Origin: Cytidiella melzeri
Taxonomy: Eukaryota; Basidiomycota; Agaricomycetes; Polyporales; Irpicaceae
Direction: 5' to 3'
Assembly: GCA_022592445.1 (NCBI GenBank)
Contig: JABYQR010000523.1
Span: forward strand, 1-23,243
Length of the DNA stretch: 23,243 nucleotides
The notes under the pieces are model-generated. The model had not been told where the DNA came from. It was given only the letters and a program-made list of their open reading frames with translations, and ran no database searches. Position numbers and translations under genes: made by a program. This document shows positions 8,495-17,869 of the stretch, piece by piece (position 1 is the first letter of the stretch; each line of letters begins with the position of its first letter).

Positions 8495-10599
8495 TCAGAC
8501 TTTTCCCGACCCAGAGTCGGCGGTAGCAGTCGACGATGCGAGTTGGGCCGCTCGGGCCTTTCCTGCACGGCGACACTCGCTTGCGCGATGTCCGGGTAGG
8601 CCACAGAACAAACAGAGGTTGTTTGCGATGCGGCGAGCTCGTTCGTTAACCGAGAGCTTACCGTCGCTGCCTAGGAGGTTAGCGATCGGGTTCGGCTTCG
8701 GCGTTGCGGTGGAGATTGAGGTGGATACGGTAGTGGTAGCGGGAGGGCGAGAGTTCCGATTATGCTGCCTAGAACCCAAAGCAACGGGGGCAGCAGTAGT
8801 AGTAGTGGTAGTAGTCGAGGTAGAGGTCGACTTAGCGGGTTTCGGTTCCCGATTGGTCTTTTTCCTTTCACCCTGACGTTCCCAGTATCGTTGATCCCAT
8901 TTCAGAGCCATCTGCTGAAGGCTCGAGAGGGAGTTTGGCTTGCCGTTTGTCGTGATGTTATCTTGCAGACGTTCGGGGAGGCCGTCGTAGTATTGGAATC
9001 GGAGGGCGCGGTCGTCCCAGCCCGTCCGGACAGCGTAGCGAGTGAACCGGAGGTTATACCAGAATAGTTTTTTGTCGGACGGCATCTAGAGGTTAGAGAG
9101 TTTTCGCTCGGCTTCGCCGACATCGTCCGCAGGCCCGAAGTGACACGGAGACAAGGCTCGACGTGACAGACAGGGACACGAAGTGGATATCGACGAGGAG
9201 GTGGTGGCAGGCGTGTAGCACAATGCTCTCACCAGCTATCAGACTTTATACAAGTTATCTAGCCCAGTAAAGACCAAGTTAGTATTGGGTACTACCAGCT
9301 ATGTAGTACAGAGGGGGTTTGCTTACCTAGCCCAGTAAAGACCAAGAGGTCGAGATGGGGGCTAGGAGCGTACATGTAGCAGTATATATAGACTTCAGGG
9401 ACCTGCGCACAGACCATGTTGAGGGCAGGCTTTGCAAGAAGCCGTGTGAACAAAGAACAAAAGAACTACCTAAAGGAGAACAATAGCTATTGTCTAGACC
9501 TTGCCAAGAACTCTACTCGTGAGAGAATCTATCTAAAAGGAGACCAACTATTGTATTCCATTCCCACACCTGTGAGAACATCCTTCCATAAAGAGAACAA
9601 TAGGGAAAGAACAATAAGGAGTCCATGTGAACGGTATCTATGACGTCAAACCCTAGCTATGGGCTGAGCCATGTGGTTGTAGCCATGTGGTCTTACTTAA
9701 GCTAAGTCACATGCCAGTGTGACGTAGTAGCAAGTAATGCGACCGTGTGGAGCGTCTAAGCCACGTGATACGGGCGCTTAATAGACGTGCAAAGGAGTTT
9801 ATGCAGAGAGAATTGAAACTAGGTTGTAGCCCGGAGTTTTACAGATAAAAACAAGAGGTAAATTGCGAAAATTAAGGGCTAGTCAGGCCATCCATGACAC
9901 GAAGTGGGTGCGGATCTCGGCGACAAAGGCAGTCCAGCTCTTGAGCCAGTCATACTCCGAGAACTTAGTCCCTAACGTCTCGGCTACCTCGTTTGCCGAG
10001 TCCTCGGAGTCGGCGTACGGGGAGTGGGCGCGAGAAATTGATTGGTTAAAATGGGTGTCCTCCCATTGCTGGTACTGGAGGAACTTCAATACAAACCACT
10101 CGAGAGCGGTGTCGGTCAAATAGGAGAAGGCAAACATGACCTTCTTCTGACCAGTGTTGAACTTGGAGGGGCTCGAGCGGAAGTAGACTTTGCACTGAGT
10201 GAGGAAGTTTCGGAGTTTGGCGGGATCGGAGCCGTCGAAGGAATCGGGGACGCGGAATTTGGCAGAGGTTCCCGACGAGTTATTCCTCAGGGCTCTGGTG
10301 ATAGCCACTGTTAGTTGTTCAATCAGGTTCCCTCCATCCTCGTCGTTATTATCGCCATTGTCATTATCAACATCGCCATCGTCACCTCCTCCACCTCCAC
10401 CTTCACCATCGGGATCGGGGTTGGGGTCCTTTCCCTTCCCCTTTCTCTTGGATCCTTCGGGGCGTCTGGCAGCGGGGGTGGGAGATGGGTTTCTAGACAT
10501 AATTGCGGCTTGGCGAGCGGCGGGTGAGAGTGCGGATGCTGATTCGGTTACTACTGCTGTGGTGCGGGTTTCGGATCTTGTCTGTACGCGAGTTGCCAT
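8495..10599 (-). pseudogene. Gypsy-2 Gag, split by a solo LTR
   Basis: The start ATG at 10599 lies 40 nt from the 5' LTR. The N-terminal 230 or so residues (10599-9900) have an Asp/Gly-rich low-complexity stretch at about 65-90 (DPNPDPDGEGGGGGGDD) and the gag fold (KLRNFLTQCKVYFRSS, ALEWF). Coding then breaks at the solo LTR (9141-9899, target copy CGAAG on both sides) and resumes at 9140 in the matching frame. The C-terminal part carries the CCHC zinc knuckle CLFCGLPGHRASEC (about 8625-8585) that packages RNA. A TGA at 8497-8495 separates it from protease; the frame is otherwise continuous, so the ancestor was probably a single gag-pol frame. Confidence 0.92.
9141..9899 (+). mobile_element. 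Solo LTR, copy 1 (759 bp), in Gypsy-2 gag
   Basis: The unit starts TGACAC and ends ATGACA, flanked by the 5-bp target copy CGAAG at 9136-9140 and 9900-9904. The same 759-bp unit recurs inverted at 22086-22844. TATATATA at 9383-9390 sets the orientation as +. A 20-bp direct repeat (CTAGCCCAGTAAAGACCAAG) stands in U3 at 9259-9278 and 9327-9346. No internal region is present, so it arose by recombination between the LTRs of a lost full-length element. It disrupts gag. Confidence 0.95.
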
Positions 10600-10624
10600 A
10601 AACTAGGAGAGGAATACGAGATGG

Positions 10625-10636
10625 AAGTTCGAATAT
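10625..10636 (-). other. Self-priming primer binding site of Gypsy-2
   Basis: Two bases beyond the 5' LTR, the - strand reads ATATTCGAACTT. Its exact complement AAGTTCGAATAT lies in the LTR at 10960-10949, about 32 nt downstream of the TATA-like TATAACC (10992-10986), which is where the mRNA should begin. Tf1/sushi elements prime reverse transcription with the folded-back 5' end of their own mRNA in this way. No sequence complementary to a tRNA 3' end (TGG..) is seen here. Confidence 0.7.
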
Positions 10637-10638
10637 AC

Positions 10639-11259
10639 TGTTAAGAACTGATACGGGATCGGCGTTGTCGCAAAGTCCGATGCTGCTAATTGGGTCGGCG
10701 ATCGGAGTAGGCGACAGGGGGAGCTGTAAGAGTCAATTGGCTTCAACTAAGTAAGTTGCGCCTCTCGTGAATCCTCGGTGACTCGGATTTGGACTTAGCA
10801 AGATCAAGGGTTTGGCCTCGGAGACTCGGGGTCGGCGAAGACAAGTCGGAGGAAGAGTTTCAGAACAGAAGTCGGGCAACAACGAGTAAGACAACTCCAG
10901 CAAGTGAAGTCGAATGAAGAGGTAGGAATAGGATGGGGATCTTATTCGATATTCGAACTTAAACTTCTACTGTACAATTGAGTCTGGTTATAAAGTACTA
11001 GAAGTTGTAAGTCCGATAAGGCATGCGTGTATGGTCCGAGACAAGAGAGGATTAGATCAGGCGAATAATCGGAGTCGGAGGAAATTCGGAGAAAAAGTAC
11101 AAAGGGATATCTACAACTGATGAAACCGGTGATAGCGAGCACAAGGTAAATCGGAGAAACATCGGTGTTGGACCGTGTGGCGAGTTGAGGATGTGGCTGT
11201 GCGAGGATAAGGATGTCGGATGTCCGGTGCCGATCACGTGATCGGATCGGATCGTAATA
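10639..11259 (-). repeat. 5' LTR of Gypsy-2 (621 bp)
   Basis: It matches the 3' LTR at 2920-3541. In element orientation U3 is about 11259-10961 with TATAACC at 10992-10986; the proposed RNA start is near 10960, and R plus U5 run to 10639. U3 opens with a perfect 16-bp palindrome CCGATCACGTGATCGG at 11230-11245, which is mutated by one base in the other LTR. Confidence 0.92.
11230..11245. promoter_or_regulatory. Palindrome with everted CGG half-sites and CACGTG core in Gypsy-2 U3
   Basis: CCGATCACGTGATCGG is a perfect inverted repeat about 270-285 bp upstream of the proposed RNA start. It combines an E-box core with outward-facing CGG triplets, a form that Zn2Cys6 or bHLH factors can bind. 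The other LTR (3512-3527) has one changed base. Function is inferred. Confidence 0.4.
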
Positions 11260-14070
11260 ACCATAGCGTTTAAAGTAAGGAGTTTTATATTGAAGAGGAG
11301 CACGAGGAGTGCGATTATAGAGATAAACCGCATGAAGCGCAGCGTACCACCATAACCGGTTCGGTAAAGCAGCTGTGTGTAGGTTTACACGAACCAAGTT
11401 CATAATAGTCTGGTGTGTGCGCTCAGCAACACCATTTTGTGCAGGAGTATCGTGCACAGTAAGCCGGGGTATAGTACCTTGTGACTTCAAGTAGTTTGTC
11501 ATATTTGCACCAGTGAATACGCCATCGTTGTCAGATTGAAGAATCTTGACGCGAATATTGTATTGCGTAAGAAGCTCAGTAGAGAAGATAACCCATTGAG
11601 TGAAGGCATCATCTTTAGTTTTTAATGGCGCAAGTGTTAACCATCGAGTTGAGTCGTCGACGATAGTCAACCAGTACAGATAATGACCAGTAATCGACGC
11701 AGTGGGTAGTGGCCCAAAGATGTCGATATGAAAGTGATCACCGAAGGAAGTAGCCAACGGCGAAGTACGAGCTTTGGGGACTGGAGTACGATGAATATTA
11801 TTCAAGATACAGTCCTCGCACGGAGTTTCTGTGCGGTCAGTGATATGAGTAGTAATGATAAGTTTGGACGTTTCAAGTAGTTTGTTTATCTGGAAATAAC
11901 TGATGTGACCGAGTTTTTTATGAAGTTCAAGCATCGTTATACCAGACTTATGCACGCTTGCTAAAGAAGTCACGCGAGTAGAGTTGAGTGAATACAAATC
12001 GTGTATTTTTCGTATCACAGCTACACAAGACGCGTTCGAGTCATATATACAAGTATTTGAAAAGAAAGTGAAGCGATAGTCAGCGTCCAATTTTGAAACA
12101 CTGATAAGCGTAAAGGGTAGTTGTGAGTTATAGTAGACATTCTTTAGCATAAGTTGATTATGCGTACCATTTTCTTGTTCAACCTCCAGTACCATGTCGC
12201 CGGCGAGTTTGAGACTTATTTGCTCTGAGTTGGCAACAGTAAGTAAAATAGTTGGTACAGAGTGAACGTTGAAAAGTAAGTCATGATATGGTGTACAGTG
12301 TATAGTAGCACCAGTATCAATGACATGAACGCACTTGTCAGACGACGAAGTTGCGAACAGTGGCAGTAAAGTAGAAGAAATGGTACGAGGACTTACGTGC
12401 ATCGTGACGTCCGAGTTGGAAAGAGACTTCACCCACGCGCTTGGGTGAGGGTTCTCGAGGACCTCTTCGTCCGAGTCAGCAGCGGCAGTGACGTTGGCCA
12501 TGAAGCCAGTAGCAGTGGAAGAGCCGGCAGCGGCGGACTCTTTCTTCTTGCCTTGAGCGGCGGCGGCAGTGGATTTGCGAGTGATGCCCTTCTTTTTCAT
12601 CGCAGCTTTGGACTTCTCAGTCCAGGGCAGAGGGCAAGTCGGCGTCATGTGGCCAGGCTGACCACAGTTGAAGCAGTTGCCCTGACCAGAAGTGGAGGGC
12701 TTGCTCGACGAGTAGGGGGCTGCAGCCGCGCGAGCAGTAGTGGTGGTTTTGGTCGAGCGTTCGACCGCGGCCTTGCCCTTGGTGTGCGAAGCCGAAGAAG
12801 CGTGAGCTTTGTCCTTAGGGACGAAAGTGGTAGGCCCCTTGGACTCGGAAGTCTTTGGGGGGTGCGTGAGTCGCCAGTTGGTGAACTCGCGACGAAGCTC
12901 AGCGATGAGCGCGTTAGGCCTGTACCGGAACTTCTCTCCAGCCGGAGTAGAAGAACGCACGCCAACCTCGTAGTTCTGACGTGTGGCGGCGTAGGCAGGA
13001 GGGATGATCCCGACAATGGCAGCGTAAAAGATATGGTCGGGGATGTCGACACCAGCAGCGATAAGCTTGCTGCGGATATTGGTGGCGTCATCGAGCAGCT
13101 TGTCCATCTCGTAGATAGGACGACGAAGGTGGAAGAGCTGGTAAATCTCGTTCGCGTCAGACACGGTTGTCTTCGGATCATAACGTTCACGCAGCTTATC
13201 CATGAGTACGTGGGGCTTGTACTCATTGAGGTAGTTAGCCATTACCGAGTCAGAAATATGACCGGTCAGGACGTTGAAGACAGCCCGCGTAACCTCTTGA
13301 GGTACGGTCAGACCACCTCGGAGTGTGTGGAACTCCAGTATAGTAGACATAGCGGTCTCGACGCGGAACTTCCACATCGGCCAAGTGTCAGCCCCAGTAA
13401 GTTTGCCAACATCAGAGAAGGCTTTGTTAATGTCGCTGAGCGACATAGTAAAGTTGTTGTCGTGGCCAGGTGGCACAGACAGAAGTTGTGACACTTCGCG
13501 TGTCGACCTAGTGCCTATGGAGCTAGGCGGAGGAGGAGGAGGCGAGCCACCAGGAGAGCTGCCCGGAGGAGGCGGAGTCATTGGACGGCGAGCAGGACGT
13601 TTCTCACGTCGTCGACGAGGCCTCTCATCCTCATCCATACGGTCGTCATCACTGTCATCGTCTCCTCCATGAGGGTGACGACGACGATCATCATCGCGAA
13701 GAGTATCGAAGGGGGTGCGACGGCGATCAGCAGGAGGAGCAGAGACATGACGAGCACCTGGGATCGCCTCACGATCCTCAGAGCTAGAAGAGTGGTTGTC
13801 GTTGTGACTGGGTTGGGGTTCGACGTTAGGAACATTAGAATTGGATGGTCCAGCTGAGGGAGCATCGGTTTTTGTGATAGTGGTGGCAGACATCGAGGGA
13901 GGAAGTGTAGTAGGAGCAGGAGAAGGAGTAGGAGTGAATATGGGGGTTGTCCTGCGAGTGGTGGTTGTTCTTTTGCGGGGTTGAGCTCTAGTACCCCTGA
14001 GGAAGTTGGTTTGGTGACGCTCTCTAGTGGAGCGACGAAGTTGAGCTTGATCAGCGAGATCAGAGCTCAT
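11260..14070 (-). CDS. Copia-2 Gag-protease-integrase, truncated before RT
   Basis: The frame is open for about 937 codons from ATG 14070. A Pro/Ser/Arg/Asp-rich N-terminus (to about residue 200) precedes the Copia-type gag domain (GHISDSVMANYLNEYKP, about 270), then a CCHC zinc knuckle CFNCGQPGHMTPTC (about 463), protease VIDTGATIH (about 583), HKKLGH and a C-x2-C pair of the integrase zinc domain (about 720-755), and the core with Asp in DIFGP, Asp in SDNDG and Glu in NGVAERTHQ (about 885). At 11260 the frame runs into the Gypsy-2 LTR and stays open for another 105 codons to 10942, giving a chimeric end. No stop or frameshift precedes that point, so the element was young when cut. Without RT it cannot move by itself. 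Confidence 0.93.
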
Positions 14071-14126
14071 AAACAGATAGGAGTAGGTGTAGAAGTGAAG
14101 TAAAGTGAGGAAAATGAGCTTAGGCG

Positions 14127-14138
14127 GGGCTCATAACC
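14127..14138 (-). other. Primer binding site of Copia-2, half initiator-tRNA type
   Basis: On the + strand GGGCTCATAACC equals the conserved anticodon arm of eukaryotic initiator tRNA-Met; the - strand is its complement. Drosophila copia primes with a tRNA-Met fragment cut in the anticodon loop, so this points to the same half-tRNA mechanism rather than priming by a tRNA 3' end. It lies 57 nt upstream of the gag ATG. Confidence 0.65.
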
Positions 14139-14702
14139 TTTTAACAAGGTATCAGGAGAGTTGAGAGCGTTGAGAGAGAAGACTGAGGTGGTGGTCACAC
14201 AGAGAGTTGGGGATCAAAAGCGATAGCAGTGCATTGATCAAAGTAAGTCTTATATACGGTAACTACGGCGCTAAGCGCGCGCTAAGTAGTACGAAGACAG
14301 AATAGTTAAACAGTTCATCCAGGTGCGAAGATGAGAGCACAATGTGAATATAGAATGTACCTAGTACACACGGAGACGAGTTAACTAGGTAACAGGGCAT
14401 ATGAGCATACAACATAACACAGGAGCAATGGGGGGAATACTCACTCCAGGTGCGAAGATGAGAGCACAATGGAGGAGTAGAGAACCAGGGTGAAAAGGTT
14501 ATATACTACAAAGAAGATGGCAACAAGGCAGTGTCCGCGTGATGAAACAAAAGATGCAATCATACTACAAAGGAGTCATGAGACAGGAGACAAAAGAATG
14601 TCCAATAGGGGCGAAGTCCATGAGTAGCGCCGCAAAATTCCATTAGATAGTGAGATAGAGAGTAAGAGGTGTGGTGAGCGAAGTACTGGGGAGTACTGAG
14701 TA
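14139..14702 (-). repeat. 5' LTR of Copia-2 (main part)
   Basis: This stretch between primer site and transposon is related to the LTRs at 18526-19339. It shares the TATA-like GTATATAACC (- strand, about 14507-14498) and two copies of TCCAGGTGCGAAGATGAG (14318 and 14445, + strand). An intron-like segment lies at 14385-14444 (- strand GTGAGT..CCTAG, 60 nt). The LTR seems to continue for 11 bp after the transposon (17872-17882). The left end is not sharply defined. Confidence 0.65.
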
Positions 14703-17700
14703 CAGTCGCGGACAACCAAACTCAACAAATATTGTAGCGCTTGAAGTAGATTTTTTTAGGGAAACTGATACCAGGAACAGAATCAGAAAGGCTGAAAGAG
14801 CCAGAAAACACAACTCCAAAGTTTTTGCCACGACGTTTTTGGGGCGGCCAAATTTATGGGTCTGATCAACGCCAGTTTTAGGCACCTATGTGGTTTTAAG
14901 GACAGCCTCTATCGACATCATCGCACTCATCGACACAGTCCTATGACCCCGCTGCTTGCGTACTGCCCATGCCGCCGCTCTTCCAGTCAACCCTTTCCTA
15001 TAGGCATCCATAAACCGCCACGAGCAATTCACAAACCGCCGGATTACCTCGGTCGGGCACTTGTCTAGGCATCCAAATGCCGCCGTCTTTGCATCGTCAA
15101 ACGTCTTCTTGTGCATCTCGCGATACCGATACTTGCACCACCCCCAATACTATCAACCAGAAACATTAGGTGAGCAATATGAATATCAAATTGAAGCGCA
15201 CCATCTCGATTGGATTGAGTTCACAGTGAAACTTTGGAAGGAAGATGCATTCATGACCTGCACCCTTGATGAGTTCCTCGAGCGACGAGATCTGGTTTGC
15301 AAAGTCATCCTGCTGACTGAGGAGTCGAGCCATGCAGCAATTCTGGCTCTCGAATGGGCAGACAGGTTTGCATTTTGCTCGCAAGCCTTTCACATCAAAT
15401 CCGCGCTCCTCAAGAACTTGTTGGAGTCCCTTCGGCTTGCCGTTCGCCAGTGTCATCTTCTGCGGTTTGCCACGGTGTGCGGATACAGGGTTGGTCTGAG
15501 GTATGACTGTATCTTTCTGTACGCGCTGCTTCCCGCCATTGGATTTGTTCATTTCAAAGGCACGCAGAGCGTCTGGGCCGAGCGACGCGTGGGCTGAGGA
15601 CTGATCAAAGATGAAAAGCGCTTGGCAGCCAGGATGCGCCTCCTCAAAGATCTCGATAGCTTGGTTGACTTGCTCGAGAAGCTGTTTGTGGTCCCACCAT
15701 GGATTGCCGTTGGAGCCAGGATAGATAACTTTGCGAGCATCCTTAATGATCTCGCCGTTTGCATTCCAAAGCACCAAACAGCCTGTAACTTGATTGACGA
15801 AATCAGAGACATGGATTAGGCGGCCACGGCTTTTCTTCTGAAGGATGGTTTGGCCTTCCTGTAACCTGAGAAACATTAGCGTGAGCAATATGGAGCGGGA
15901 AAGTGCATCACTCACCATGCTGCGGATTTGAACTCATTCGCGTGAAAGCATGACTCGTCTTGAAACTGTGCGATGATTTCCTTCTCGCCAGGCTTCAAGT
16001 TTGGTGGCACCGCGACAAGCTCGCCATCCACAACTTTGTATTGAGTCATTCTTGCTTCAAACGCAGCCATTCTTGGCAAGAAAACATCATCACGGTACTT
16101 CCGAACATCCTCCTGTTCGTGTCCATCCATATAAACACCCTTTTGCAGGACTGTCCGTCGCCAGCCCAGCCTGACCAGCCAACGCCGTGCTGTCTGCTCA
16201 CAGAGCGGCCGTTTCAGGGTGACGCCCAGAGTGGGAAGGATTTCATCGTTCAAAGCCTTTTGGAAGCCACGTGGTGTGACATCTCCCGCTGTCTGTGCCA
16301 TGAGCCAATCACGAGCCGCGCCACTGATGGCTTCATCCAAAAGGAGAGTTCTTGCTTTCCGTTTCCCGCCTCGCTTCTCCTCTGGCAATGCCTCGTAGAT
16401 CTGGTAGTGTTGAGCTAGCGCACGCACCCGCCTCGCAAACCAGTGACCCTCTCCCTCGTGCCATTGTGCAGCAATCTGGACATTAGCTGGAATCCGCCAA
16501 ACACCTTTGAGTTGCAGAGTGGCAAAGTATTGCAGAATCATGAGCTGATTGACTTTGGAAAGCGGGAGAACCTTGCTCTTCTGCTTCAAGGTAGCTTTGA
16601 TACGCTCCCGCAAGGTCTTCCAGCTGCGGAAACTGGCAACCGGAGTTGATGCACAGGCACGCAACTTGTCCACCTCAGCTTCGAGCTCCCAAGGCACGCC
16701 ATCCTCGTCATCATCTGAAAGCTCAGCATCACTCGCTGGGGTTTCAGCTCGGGTGCTACCTGCTGCGTCTGACATCTCAGCATTGTCTTCGCCTGAGTGG
16801 TTGCTGCTCCCCGTCTCGTCATCTGTCAGGCACTGAACAGGCAAAGGGAAGTCAGATGAAGGCTTGGTTAGTGGTTGTGGAATAGTAAGTGGAGTCAGCG
16901 CAGCTGGTTTTGGCTGTGGTCGACAGGCGAAGCCAAACATATCCAGGCTTTGTTGGGAGGCAAGTGCCTTTTTGTATCTCCTCTGAGTCCTTGGTGCACA
17001 ATTTGCGAGATCGGGACCTTTTCCGTACGTCTTTGGGCGGGCTATATAATGTTTCGTGCATCAGAGCTTTTCTTCTCGAGAATGAGTCTAAAAACTGACG
17101 CCTTTTTTGCTTTTTTTTGCTTCTGCCGCTCACGGCGCAGTGCTGGCGGGATCCAGTCTTTGTCGCGAGGATCATCTCCACTCTTTACAGCCATGCCGAC
17201 CAGCTGTCCACAAAACTCCTCATCCTCCATGTCCCTCTCCCAATTGGAGTCAAACATGTCATCATCTTCGCAAAATTCGTCCTCGCTTGCATCCGCGTGG
17301 TTAACAAATTCGTGTTGGGCACCAAAGGCACGCAAAGAATCCGGGAAGGGGTGGAATAGTGTGTCAAAGGTCACAGAATTGATCTCGTCATCATTGGGAT
17401 AACTGTGATGGGGATCAGTGATATTATTGTCCTCGGCGGCACCAGGTGGGCTGGCAGGCGTGGAAGCATGTTTAAATTGGTTTCGTAGGCCGCTTATGTT
17501 GCGCTTTAGAGCCTTCGGGGGCCTTCCGCAACCCATTTTTGAGGTGGAAAAGAGAGTAAAATGCCGAGAATAAACAATATTTTAAGCGCCAATCCCTCAA
17601 TGAAATGTTCCTCAACTTCAGGATCATAGCCGGCCACCTGAAAGGGAGCAATTGGCGTATTTTCCCTGAATTTATCACATTTTTTCAGGGGGGTGGCCAA

Positions 17701-17869
17701 TTTTGGAGGGTACAATTACTGAATATGGAATTTCTGCCGGAACGGCTCGTGCAAATGTCATAATTTTGGGTGCGTTGGAATGCTCTCCTGAATCCTGAGC
17801 CATCCAGATACTCAAAACTCCGCAAAAAACTCGGTCAAATTTCTTGTTGACTTTGATTGTCCACAACTG
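14703..17869 (-). mobile_element. Tc1/mariner-like DNA transposon, 3167 bp, apparently complete
   Basis: TA at 14701-14702 and TA at 17870-17871 flank terminal inverted repeats that begin CAGTCGCGGACAA (left) and CAGTTGTGGACAA (right, complement); 22 of the first 26 bases match and three of the four mismatches are C/T. One four-exon transposase gene fills the inside. TA duplication, CAGT ends and a D..D..E catalytic set with LNPIE are hallmarks of the IS630-Tc1-mariner superfamily. It inserted in the Copia-2 LTR. Confidence 0.9.
14886..17536 (-). CDS. DDE transposase, 4 exons, 818 aa
   Basis: Exons (- strand) are 17536-17134, 17041-15916, 15865-15202 and 15149-14886. Introns of 92, 50 and 52 nt start GTGAGC, GTGAGT and GTGCGC and end TATAG, TCAG and GATAG; all phases fit and give 819 codons including the stop. 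The start MGCGRPPKALKRNISGLRNQ is basic. An acidic region and a helix-turn-helix-like region (SKVNQLMILQYF to LCEQTARRWLVRLGW) precede the catalytic domain. Catalytic residues are Asp496 (FQDESCFHAN), Asp597 (FIFDQSSAHA) and Glu730 (CELNPIEM), so D-100-D-132-E. A Cys-bearing insert (CKPVCPF, NCC) lies between the last two. Such proteins are, from memory, common in mushroom genomes. It cuts and joins transposon ends in the nucleus. No damage is seen, so the copy may be active. Confidence 0.9.

Larger units (their letters stand above)
2920..11259 (-). mobile_element. Gypsy-2: LTR-bounded Ty3/gypsy chromovirus with an antisense gene
   Basis: Two direct LTRs (2920-3541 and 10639-11259) differ at about ten bases and three small indels, roughly 98% identical by hand. 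On the - strand the order is 5' LTR, self-priming site, gag, protease, RT, RNase H, integrase, chromodomain, antisense gene, polypurine tract, 3' LTR. The C-terminal chromodomain and the self-priming site place it with Tf1/sushi-type chromoviruses. Gag-pol is inactivated by stops, frameshifts and a solo LTR insertion. The two outer flanks belong to different elements (Gypsy-1 RT and Copia-2 integrase) and show no shared 5-bp duplication (TCGTG against ACCAT), so this is probably a recombinant of two copies rather than one clean insertion. Confidence 0.92.

Noticed and set aside
9416..9643. 75-codon open frame inside solo LTR copy 1, also present in copy 2 (22345-22572)
   Set aside because: It lies downstream of the TATA box in an LTR, has no recognisable domain, and similarity of the two frames follows from the shared repeat. 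Amino-acid changes between copies show no sign of constraint.
2915..11264. Possible target-site duplication around Gypsy-2
   Set aside because: The five bases outside each LTR (TCGTG and ACCAT) do not match, nor do shifts of one or two bases.
12397..13491. 364-codon + strand frame opposite Copia-2 gag
   Set aside because: Ser/Arg/Gly-rich composition typical of an antisense shadow of GC-rich gag; no domain, no promoter or splice context comparable with the Gypsy-2 antisense gene.
14148..14158. GGTATCAGGAG resembling the common Copia primer motif
   Set aside because: It is on the + strand, opposite to the direction of Copia-2, and not adjacent to an LTR end in that orientation.
17042..17181. 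Alternative - strand frame with basic residues between transposase exons 1 and 2
   Set aside because: The spliced model (donor GTGAGC at 17133, acceptor TAG at 17042) restores the frame and the family-like motif KTYGKGPD, so the long open frame here is largely intron.
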